Below are positions 44,005-51,105 of a DNA stretch of 53,699 nucleotides, in pieces. Position 1 is the stretch's first letter; every line of letters starts with the position of its first letter. Origin of the DNA: Streptomyces adustus (GTDB taxonomy: Bacteria > Actinomycetota > Actinomycetes > Streptomycetales > Streptomycetaceae); the NCBI RefSeq assembly GCF_009377175.1, contig NZ_VJZD01000034.1:1-53699 (forward strand), written 5' to 3'. The position numbers and the translations under genes were made by a program. A model generated the notes under the pieces. The model searched no databases, was not told the origin of the DNA, and was given only the letters and a program-made list of their open reading frames with translations.

Positions 44005-44733
44005 ATGCCGGTACTGGTGATCACGGGCACGGGCACGGAGGTCGGCAAGACCGTCACCACGGCGGCGGTCGCCGCGGCGGCGCTCGCCGCCGGCCGCACG
44101 GTGGCCGTGCTGAAGGCCGCCCAGACGGGCGTACGGCCCGACGAGCCGGGCGACGCCCAGGAGGTCGCACGGCTGGCCGGTGCGGTGACGGCGGGTGAGC
44201 TCGCCCGCTATCCGGAGCCGTTGGCACCCAACACGGCGGCCCGGCGGGCCGGAATGGCACCGGTGCGTCCGCAGGACGTGGCGGACGCGGCCCAGAAGCT
44301 GGCCACGGAACACGACCTGGTACTGGTCGAGGGCGCCGGCGGGCTGCTCGTACGGTTCGACGAGGCGGGCGGGAACCTGGCCGACGTGGCCCGGCTGCTG
44401 CGCGCCCCGGTGCTGGTGGTGGCCTCGGCGGGCCTGGGCACGCTGAACACGACCGAACTGACGGCGCGTGAACTGCGCCTGCGGGAGATCGAGTTGCTGG
44501 GTGTGGTGATCGGCAGCTGGCCCGACTCGCCCGATCTCGCGTCACGTTGCAATGTGGCGGATCTGCCGGCCGTCTCCGGCGCACCACTGCTCGGGGCGCT
44601 GCCCGCGGGCGCCGGGTCGCTCGCGCCCGCCGACTTCCGCCGGGTGGCGCCGGGTTGGCTGGCACCACGCCTGGACGGCAGCTGGGACGCGGAGGCCTTC
44701 CGGGCACGGGAGGCGGACGGCGACGGCGTCTGA
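44005..44733 (+). CDS. bioD: Dethiobiotin synthetase
   Basis: A 242-residue P-loop enzyme forming the ureido ring of dethiobiotin with CO2 and ATP. The P-loop is ITGTGTEVGKTVT, followed by VLKAAQTGV and VEGAGGLLVRF. It starts at ATG 44005, three bases after bioA, and closes the bioBAD operon. Confidence 0.95.
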   Translation: MPVLVITGTGTEVGKTVTTAAVAAAALAAGRTVAVLKAAQTGVRPDEPGDAQEVARLAGAVTAGELARYPEPLAPNTAARRAGMAPVRPQDVADAAQKLATEHDLVLVEGAGGLLVRFDEAGGNLADVARLLRAPVLVVASAGLGTLNTTELTARELRLREIELLGVVIGSWPDSPDLASRCNVADLPAVSGAPLLGALPAGAGSLAPADFRRVAPGWLAPRLDGSWDAEAFRAREADGDGV

Positions 44734-44826
44734 GCGCGGGTCGGGCAGGGGCCGGCGCGGCTCGGGCGAGTTCGGGCGCGCGGGGTACGGCGGGTGCGCC
44801 TCAGGGCCGCCGCCCCGCCCCGCAGC

Positions 44827-44843
44827 CCCGGGCCGAGCCCGGG
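44827..44843. terminator. Hairpin between convergent bioD and luxR-type genes
   Basis: CCCGGGC-CGA-GCCCGGG, a perfect 7-bp stem with a three-base loop between convergent genes, just before the LuxR gene stop. Confidence 0.45.
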
Positions 44844-44857
44844 CGCCGTCGCACGGA

Positions 44858-47701
44858 TCAGCCCGGCGGGGAACCGCCTTCGGCGAGCAGCCGGACCAGT
44901 TCGATCCGCGAACGGATGCCCAGGCGGGTGAACACACCCCGCAGATGATGGTCGATCGTGCGCGGGCTGAGCGCCAGACGAGCGGCGATCTCCCGGTTGG
45001 TGGCGCCCTCGGCGGCCATCCGGGCGACCAGCAGTTGCTGCGCGGTCAGCCGCGCGGTCGGATCGTCGAGTCCGCGCGCGGGCGAGGCGGGGGTGCCCAG
45101 CGCGCGCAGTTCGGTACGGGCCTGGTCGGCGCAGTGCGGAGCACCGAAGGACTCGAACGCGGCCAGGGCGCCGTGCAGCCGGTCGCGTGCCTCCGCCCGC
45201 CTGCGCAGACGGCGCAGCGCGCTGCCGAACAACATTTCCGTCCTGGCGCGTTCGAAGTCACGGGTGCCGTGGGCGTGCAGGTCGAGTGCCGTGCGGTAGT
45301 GCTCGACGGCCCCCGCGCCGGGGGTGAGCAGGGCCCGGCACCGAGCGCTGAGCGCCAGGTCGTCGGCGCTGCGCACGGCACTCGCCCACCGGTGGTAGTC
45401 GGCGTGCGCAGTGCGGGCGACCCGGGTGTCGCCGGTGCGGACGGCGGCCTCGACGTAGTGCGGGGTGGCCAGGTGCCGGACGGCCCGGTGTCCGTGGCCG
45501 GGGCCGAAGCCGGCGAGGGCGCGCAGTCGGGTGGCCGCGGTGTCGAAGCGGCCGGTGACCACGTCGAGGAAGGCGAGCGCCCACTGGGCGAGGGCGGCGG
45601 GCAGACCGAGGCCGTGGGCCAGGGCGTAGCCACGGGCGGCGGCGGCGCGCTCGCGGCACAGGTCGCCGTCGCCGGTGATCGCGGCGAACATGGCGAGGGC
45701 TGCCTGGAGATGACAGGCACCGTTGTCCTGACCCGTGGCGTACGCCTGGTGCAGCGCGTGCGCGGTGGCCGCCTCGGCGGCGCGCGGTCGGCCGGTCCAG
45801 AAGTCGGCGTACGCCCGGAACTCCATGGCCTGCGCCGCGGTGGCCGTCGCCCCCTGTACCCGGGCCGAGTCGACGGCGCGCACGGTGGCGGTGGCGGCGC
45901 GGGCATGGTCGCCCAGCATCAGGGCGGCGATGCCGGCGTGCACGAGCAGGGTGGGGTCGCCGCCGCCATCGGTCCGGCCCCCGCCCTCGCGTCCGATCCC
46001 GGGGCCACGGCGTCCGGCCGCTCGCTCCAGGTGGTCGCGTGCGACCTCGTACCGCCCGTCGGCGGCGGCGGTGATCCCGGCGAGCACTCCGGGTACGCCG
46101 ACTCCCGAGCGCACGGCGACCTGTACCGCCTCCCTGCACCGGCGCAGGTCGCCGGTGTAGACGGCGGCCTCGGTGGCCCGTACGAGGAGCAGCCGCACCG
46201 GGAGGTCGGCCGGGAGCCGTGAGCCGGACACCGACGGCCCCGCCGTCGCCCGGCGCGTCCCGGCGCGGGCGTCGTCGGCCGGGTCCGCGCCCCGGCGCCG
46301 CCCGGCGGAGGCGCGGACGCCGGTCCCGGCATCCCGCACCATGCCCCGAACACCTGCCACCCCTGCCTCGCAGCCACCCGCCGGGCCCAAGACGCCACCC
46401 ACGGGGCCCAAGACGCCACCGCTCGGGGCCAAGGCGTCGCCCGAGGAGGCCTGCGGGGTGTCCCCCACAGCTGACGGGCCGCCTCCGGAGGGCGTCGCGG
46501 CACCCCCCGCGGTCGACCCGCCATTCACGGAGACCGCCGAGGCACCGGCCGCGGCCGACGAGCCGCCCGAAGAACCGGAGAGGCCGCCCGACGCGGCCGA
46601 CAGGCCACCCGAGGAAGCCGGCACGCCGACCGGCGGAGTCGACGGGACCGGCCCGTCGCCGGTGTGCCGGGGTCGGCGGCGGGCCGCCGGACCGGCGGGG
46701 GCAGGCTCGTCCCCCGTCGCGCCGCCGCCGTCGCCCCTCGTCGCGCCGCCGCCGTCGCCTCCCGCCGCGCAGGCGCTGTCGCCGCCCGCCGCGCCGCCCG
46801 CGTCCCCCGCCGCGCAGGCGCCGTCGTAGCCCTGGCGGGCGGCCGCCCGCAGCAGGGCGTCGAAGGCCTCGAAGGCGTTGCCGGTCCGCAGGGCGAGTAT
46901 CCCGGTCAGCGCGTCGTCGGCGGTGGCGGCGGTCAGTCGACGGGCGCGGTCGGCCTCGCCACAGTGCCAGGCGTCCGCGGCGGCGCGGGCGAGCAGCCGG
47001 GCCTGTTCACCCGGTTCCGGGGAGAGCGCGGCCGCGCGTTCGACGAGCGCGCGGGCCAGTGCGGGGCGGCCCGCCGCGCGGGCCTGTACCGCCGCCGCGT
47101 CCAGTTCGACCGCCAGCCGCCCGCTCGGGCCCAACGCGCCCGCCCCCCGGTGCCAGGAGCGGCTGGGCGCCTCTCGCGCCCCGCTCAGCACCCGGGCCAG
47201 CAGCCGGTGGGCGTCGCGCCGGTCCGCCGGTTCCGCCGTCTCGTAGGCAGCGACCCTCGCCCAGGCGTCGCGGAAGACCACCCCACCCGTCGCCGTGTGC
47301 GCGACACCGGCGGCCTCGGCGGCGGCCAGTGGCCGGGTGTCGAGGCGGGCGGCCGTGACCGCGCGCAGGAAGGCGTGCGTGGGGACCGGATACTGGTCGG
47401 CCGCGGCCAGCAGGAGCAGCAGCCGGGTGTCGTCCGGCAGGGTACGGATCTCCCGCCGGTGTACGCGCAGCAGTGCGGGCGCGAGGTCGCCGGGCTCCGT
47501 GGGCAGCGGGTCGAGGCCTGCCGCCTGTCGTTCGGTCAGCCGCGGCAGCAGCTCCGCGGCGGCGCGCGGATCGCCGTACACGGCCCGCAACGCCCGGATG
47601 CGGACCCCTTCGGGCAGCCCGGCGACCGGGAGCCGCGGGGCGTCGGGGAGCGGCGGGGGCGAAGTGCTCTCAGGAGGTGGGGGGTTCACCGGAGTCACCA
47701 C
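44858..47701 (-). CDS. LuxR-family regulator, LAL-like but without ATPase domain
   Basis: A 947-residue protein with a C-terminal LuxR helix-turn-helix (LVARMAAEGATNREIAARLALSPRTIDHHL, core TNREIAARLALSPRTID) and long helical TPR-like regions. It resembles the half of large LAL regulators that follows the AAA domain (DTRLLLLLAAADQYP, FRDAWARVAAYE). No Walker A or B motif is found in the short N terminus. About residues 290-500 are a Gly/Ala/Ser/Pro low-complexity insert (repeats such as GGVLGPVGGVLGPAGG and GDGGGAT). The start GTG 47701 has no good ribosome site and could be leaderless; a later GTG is possible. Divergent from the lipase gene. Confidence 0.85.
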   Translation of the reverse strand: MVTPVNPPPPESTSPPPLPDAPRLPVAGLPEGVRIRALRAVYGDPRAAAELLPRLTERQAAGLDPLPTEPGDLAPALLRVHRREIRTLPDDTRLLLLLAAADQYPVPTHAFLRAVTAARLDTRPLAAAEAAGVAHTATGGVVFRDAWARVAAYETAEPADRRDAHRLLARVLSGAREAPSRSWHRGAGALGPSGRLAVELDAAAVQARAAGRPALARALVERAAALSPEPGEQARLLARAAADAWHCGEADRARRLTAATADDALTGILALRTGNAFEAFDALLRAAARQGYDGACAAGDAGGAAGGDSACAAGGDGGGATRGDGGGATGDEPAPAGPAARRRPRHTGDGPVPSTPPVGVPASSGGLSAASGGLSGSSGGSSAAAGASAVSVNGGSTAGGAATPSGGGPSAVGDTPQASSGDALAPSGGVLGPVGGVLGPAGGCEAGVAGVRGMVRDAGTGVRASAGRRRGADPADDARAGTRRATAGPSVSGSRLPADLPVRLLLVRATEAAVYTGDLRRCREAVQVAVRSGVGVPGVLAGITAAADGRYEVARDHLERAAGRRGPGIGREGGGRTDGGGDPTLLVHAGIAALMLGDHARAATATVRAVDSARVQGATATAAQAMEFRAYADFWTGRPRAAEAATAHALHQAYATGQDNGACHLQAALAMFAAITGDGDLCRERAAAARGYALAHGLGLPAALAQWALAFLDVVTGRFDTAATRLRALAGFGPGHGHRAVRHLATPHYVEAAVRTGDTRVARTAHADYHRWASAVRSADDLALSARCRALLTPGAGAVEHYRTALDLHAHGTRDFERARTEMLFGSALRRLRRRAEARDRLHGALAAFESFGAPHCADQARTELRALGTPASPARGLDDPTARLTAQQLLVARMAAEGATNREIAARLALSPRTIDHHLRGVFTRLGIRSRIELVRLLAEGGSPPG
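46170..46835 (-). repeat. Low-complexity repeat segment inside the LuxR-type gene
   Basis: Simple Gly/Ala/Ser coding repeats, including two near-identical GGVLGP units and several GDGGGAT-like units near 46730-46800. All keep the reading frame of the gene. Expansion by slippage is likely. Confidence 0.65.
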
Positions 47702-47816
47702 ACAACTGACGTTACTGGCGCGTTAATTGAGCAGTAAAGACCGGCGGTTTCACTGATGCGGCGCGCGTAGACCCGATCGGACACTCCTGATGACCCCACC
47801 CGTCTCAGGAGGCACC

Positions 47817-48503
47817 ATGCAACGCCCCAGGCGTCGTATCGCCGCGGCCGTCCCCGCCGTCGCGGCATCGCTCCTCGTGTCACTCTCCGTCTCCGCCCCC
47901 GCCGCGCATGCGGCGACCCACAACCCGGTCGTCTTCGTGCACGGCATCAGCAGTTCGTCGAGCAGCTGGGACGACTGGACCGCCGACTTCAAGGCCGACG
48001 GCTACTCCTCCGCCGAGCTCGACGAGTGGTCGTACGACTGGTCGCAGTCGAACGTCACCACCGCTCAGCAACTGGCCACCGAGATCCAGCGTGTCCTGGC
48101 CAGCACCGGCGCTTCCAAGGTCGACATCGTCGCTCACTCCATGGGTGTGCTCAGCGCGCGTTACTACCTGAAGAACCTGGGCGGAACGTCGTACGTCGAC
48201 GACTTCGTCTCCACCGCGGGCGTCAACCACGGCACGACGACCGCCTCTTGGTGCTCGTGGCTGTACACGTCGTGCGCCGAGATGTACACCGGCAGCTCGT
48301 TCCTGACCTCGCTCAACTCCGGCGACGAGACGCCGGGCAGCGTGTCGTACGCCAGTTACTGGTCCGACTGCGACGAGGCGCTCACCCCGGACACCACCGC
48401 GGTCCTCAGCGGCGCGACGAACGTCGAGGTCGGCTGCATCTCGCACACCGACATGAACAACGACTACGGCGTGTACGAGCAGGTCCGGGACTTCATCGCC
48501 TGA
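47817..48503 (+). CDS. Secreted lipase/esterase (alpha/beta hydrolase)
   Basis: A 228-residue exported hydrolase. Signal peptide: MQRPRRR basic start, hydrophobic core, cleavage after AHA (residue 32). The mature protein starts with the oxyanion motif VVFVHGISS, the nucleophile is S108 in [13 protein letters not shown], and a His lies near the end (CISHTDMN). Pairs of cysteines in the mature protein suggest disulphides. It resembles small secreted triacylglycerol lipases of streptomycetes. ATG 47817 follows CAGGAGG. Substrate length preference is unknown. Confidence 0.9.
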   Translation: MQRPRRRIAAAVPAVAASLLVSLSVSAPAAHAATHNPVVFVHGISSSSSSWDDWTADFKADGYSSAELDEWSYDWSQSNVTTAQQLATEIQRVLASTGASKVDIVAHSMGVLSARYYLKNLGGTSYVDDFVSTAGVNHGTTTASWCSWLYTSCAEMYTGSSFLTSLNSGDETPGSVSYASYWSDCDEALTPDTTAVLSGATNVEVGCISHTDMNNDYGVYEQVRDFIA

Positions 48504-48508
48504 GGCCT

Positions 48509-48563
48509 GTCCGGCGGTTCCCGCCGTCCACCGGGAGGACGGGGCGGGCGGGAGCCGCCGGAC
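48509..48563 (+). terminator. Long hairpin after the lipase gene
   Basis: TCCGGCGGTTCCCGCC (48510-48525) pairs with GGCGGGAGCCGCCGGA (48547-48562) at 15 of 16 positions around a 21-base loop, six bases after the stop. Its outer end GGCCTGTCCGG also resembles the ends of the two 171-bp mobile elements. Confidence 0.65.
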
Positions 48564-48684
48564 GGACCCCGGCCGCCCGTGCGCGAGGGGGACGTATGTC
48601 CTCGCGGATCGGCGCGGGCGGGGGTGCGATGGGGCTCCGCGGGGGACAATCCCCGTAGGGCCCCGTCCTGCCCGGGAGGTCGCC

Positions 48685-49374
48685 ATGCCCGCACGGCCCG
48701 TCGTCAGCTCCCGCCAGCCGGCCGGGGATCCCGTCCACCATCCGCTGTTCGCCCGCTACTACGCCCGCGTCAGCGTCACCGCCGAGACCAGGTTGGGCAT
48801 GGGCCGCGTGCGGGAGCGACTGCTCGCCGGGCTGTCGGGGCGGGTGATCGAGATCGGCGCCGGCAACGGGCTGAATTTCGCCCACTATCCGCGCACGGTC
48901 TCCGAGGTCGTCGCGATCGAACCCGAGCGGCTGCTGCGGCACGCGGCGATGGAGGCGGCGCTGCGCAGCGAGGTCCCGGTGGACGTCGTGCCGGGCGCGG
49001 CGGAGGCGCTGCCGGTCAAGAGCGAGGCCTTCGACGCGGTCGTGTTCAGTCTGGTGCTGTGCAGTGTGCGCGATGTGGGGCGGGCGCTGGCCGAGGCGAG
49101 GCGGGTCCTGCGGCCCGGCGGCCAGGTGCGGTTCTTCGAGCACGGCCGGGGCGGCGGCCCGGTGATGACGGCCACCCAGCGCCTGCTGGACCGCACGGTG
49201 TGGCCGCGGCTGGCCGGCGGCTGCCATCTGGCCGGCGACCCGGTCGGCGCGCTGCGGGACGCCGGGTTCCTGATCGGCCCCTACCGAAGCCTGGCACTGC
49301 CGGAGAAGGGACCGCGGCTGCCCACCTCGTTCTGTGTGCTGGGCACGGCCTGGCGCCCTGAACCGACCGGCTGA
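48685..49374 (+). CDS. Class I SAM-dependent methyltransferase (type 11)
   Basis: A 229-residue methyltransferase with SAM motif I VIEIGAGNGLNF (about residues 54-65), the acidic loop VVAIEPE and LPVKSEAFDAVVFSLVLCSV. It resembles small membrane-associated or ubiquinone/phospholipid-type methyltransferases; the acceptor is unknown. ATG 48685 follows GGGAGG. No operon partner. Confidence 0.88.
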   Translation: MPARPVVSSRQPAGDPVHHPLFARYYARVSVTAETRLGMGRVRERLLAGLSGRVIEIGAGNGLNFAHYPRTVSEVVAIEPERLLRHAAMEAALRSEVPVDVVPGAAEALPVKSEAFDAVVFSLVLCSVRDVGRALAEARRVLRPGGQVRFFEHGRGGGPVMTATQRLLDRTVWPRLAGGCHLAGDPVGALRDAGFLIGPYRSLALPEKGPRLPTSFCVLGTAWRPEPTG

Positions 49375-49392
49375 CAGCGGACTTGGGAGCTC

Positions 49393-49767
49393 TCAGGCGC
49401 TCCACTGCCGCAGTTCGCGCGCGATGTCGTCGACGGAGGCCTCGCCGCTCTTCACCAGTCGGGCCAGATCGCGTACCCGCTCCGGCGTGGTGACGACCTT
49501 GAGGCCGCTGGCGACGAGGTAGCCGTAGGCGACCGCGGACGCGAACAGCGCGTTGGAACGCTCCAGCGCCGGTATGTGGATGAGGAGTTGGAGCAGCGCC
49601 GCGCCGCGCGCGTGGGGGTTGTCGTAGACGGGGACGTCGAAGATCTCGGCCTGGTGGCGGGCGACCGCGGCGACGAGGGCGCCCCAGTCGGTGACCCGGG
49701 CATCGCCCGGTGTCCGCTGTTCGGCGAGCATGAGCAGCCAGGCCAGGTCGATCCTGAGGTCGGACAA
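49393..49767 (-). CDS. Fic/Doc-like toxin of a toxin-antitoxin pair
   Basis: A 124-residue helical protein that reads like a degenerate Doc: IHIPALERSNALFASAV takes the place of the HPFxDGNKRTAFA motif, keeping His, Pro and Asn but not the glycine and arginine. The TTG start at 49767 follows the antitoxin stop by 4 bases. Doc toxins phosphorylate EF-Tu; with this motif the activity may be altered or lost. The pair order antitoxin-toxin and the operator palindromes support a type II system. Confidence 0.75.
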   Translation of the reverse strand: MSDLRIDLAWLLMLAEQRTPGDARVTDWGALVAAVARHQAEIFDVPVYDNPHARGAALLQLLIHIPALERSNALFASAVAYGYLVASGLKVVTTPERVRDLARLVKSGEASVDDIARELRQWSA

Positions 49768-49771
49768 CGGA

Positions 49772-50011
49772 TCAGCCGCGGCCTTCGTGCCGGCGGTCGC
49801 CGTCCGTACCCGAGTCCTCGGCGAAGACGGCCTCGTACTGCTTCATGAAGTCCGCGGCGGCCTCCACGAAGGCGTGGCCGGCCTCTCCGGTGTCCTGTCT
49901 GACCAGTTCCTCGATGTAGCGGTTGACGCTCACACCACGGGCCAGGGCGCGTTCGCGCGCCGCGCGGGCGGTGCCCTCGTCCACGCGTACGTTCAGCTGG
50001 GTCTTCGCCAT
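49772..50011 (-). CDS. Ribbon-helix-helix antitoxin
   Basis: A 79-residue protein whose N terminus KTQLNVRVDEGTARAARERALARGVSVNRYIEELV is a ribbon-helix-helix DNA-binding domain (core QLNVRVDEGTARAARERAL), followed by an acidic tail that would wrap the toxin. ATG 50011. It lies upstream of the Fic/Doc-like gene and downstream of twin CTAG palindromes. Confidence 0.88.
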   Translation of the reverse strand: MAKTQLNVRVDEGTARAARERALARGVSVNRYIEELVRQDTGEAGHAFVEAAADFMKQYEAVFAEDSGTDGDRRHEGRG

Positions 50012-50018
50012 GTCTCGA

Positions 50019-50041
50019 CGCTAGCGCCGGAGTGCTAGCAC
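50019..50041. promoter_or_regulatory. Twin palindromic operator of the antitoxin-toxin pair
   Basis: CGCTAGCG (50019-50026) and GTGCTAGCAC (50032-50041) are perfect palindromes with centres 14 bp apart, just upstream of the antitoxin ATG. RHH antitoxins bind such paired short palindromes. CTAG is rare in this window, which makes two copies in 23 bp stand out. Confidence 0.6.
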
Positions 50042-50222
50042 CGGCAAGTGTCTGCATGGCGTCCCGTCGGCCGGGTGGAGCATGCCCCTTACATCGGTAT
50101 CGGTCGCCCGACCTCCGGCGGAGGGCGCCTCGGTCCCAGGGGGGATACCGGCTGTGGGGCGGGTCACACTACGCTCGGGCGCGACGACGAGTCGGCACGT
50201 CCACGCGAGCGAGGAGGCAGCC

Positions 50223-51101
50223 TTGTCCACACCTGCTGCGGAGCACGCCCCCGGCCGGGCAGCGGCCGGCGGAGTCGCGGCCCGCGCCCGCGGTCTGACC
50301 AAGGCGTACGGCTCGGGCGAGACGTCGGTGCTCGCCCTGGACTCCGTCGACGTCGACATCGCACGCGGACGCTTCACCGCGGTGATGGGCCCCTCGGGTT
50401 CGGGGAAGTCCACGCTGATGCACTGTCTGGCGGGGCTCGACACCGTGTCGGCCGGACAGGTGTGGCTCGGCGACACCGAGATCACCGGGCTCAAGGACCG
50501 CGAGCTGACCCGGCTGCGCCGGGACCGGATCGGTTTCATGTTCCAGTCGTTCAACCTCATCCCGACGCTGAACGCGGCCGAGAACATCACCCTGCCCATG
50601 GACATCGCGGGCCAGAAGCCCGACCCGAAGTGGCTGGACCAGGTCATCGACACGCTCGGCCTGCGCGACCGGCTCCGGCACCGGCCCGCCCAGCTCTCCG
50701 GCGGTCAGCAGCAACGCGTCGCCTGCGCCCGCGCGCTGGCCTCCCGGCCGGAACTGATCTTCGCCGACGAGCCGACCGGCAATCTGGACTCGCGCGCGGG
50801 TCTCGAGGTGCTCGGCTTCCTGCGCGAGGCCGTCGACGACCTCGGTCAGACGGTCGTCATGGTCACCCACGACCCGGGCGCCGCCGCCCACTCCGACCTG
50901 GTGCTGTTCCTCGCGGACGGGCGGATCGTCGACGAGATGGAGCGGCCCACCGCGGAGGCCGTGCTCGAACGGATGCGGCTGTTCACCACCGCCGGAGCCG
51001 GAGCCATGCCCGCGGCGTCGGTCGAGGCCTCGGCCGCGCCCCCGAGCCCCGGCGGCGCGGTCGATCCCGGCGCACCCGGCCGTCCCGGCGGGGAGGACTG
51101 A
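50223..51101 (+). CDS. ABC transporter ATP-binding protein (LolD/MacB type)
   Basis: A 292-residue ATPase. Walker A is GPSGSGKST (residues 56-64), the Q-loop is in FMFQSFNLIPTL, the signature is LSGGQQQR and Walker B is LIFADEPTGNLD, with VTHDP as H-loop. The FNLIPTL/GNLDS pattern marks the MacB/LolD/FtsE group. The start is TTG 50223 behind GAGGAGGCAGCC; an in-frame ATG at 50082 has no ribosome site. Four bases separate it from the permease. The C-terminal 40 residues are Pro/Gly/Ala-rich. Confidence 0.94.
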   Translation: MSTPAAEHAPGRAAAGGVAARARGLTKAYGSGETSVLALDSVDVDIARGRFTAVMGPSGSGKSTLMHCLAGLDTVSAGQVWLGDTEITGLKDRELTRLRRDRIGFMFQSFNLIPTLNAAENITLPMDIAGQKPDPKWLDQVIDTLGLRDRLRHRPAQLSGGQQQRVACARALASRPELIFADEPTGNLDSRAGLEVLGFLREAVDDLGQTVVMVTHDPGAAAHSDLVLFLADGRIVDEMERPTAEAVLERMRLFTTAGAGAMPAASVEASAAPPSPGGAVDPGAPGRPGGED

Positions 51102-51105
51102 GCCG

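Noticed and set aside
46170..46835. Low-complexity block as a separate plus-strand gene rich in Pro
   Set aside because: The plus-strand frames are Pro/Arg/Ser-only sequence without a start site; the minus frame joins two regions of normal regulator sequence.
50082..50222. ATG 50082 as start of the ABC ATPase
   Set aside because: The added 47 residues are not typical of the family and lack a ribosome site, whereas TTG 50223 follows GAGGAGG.
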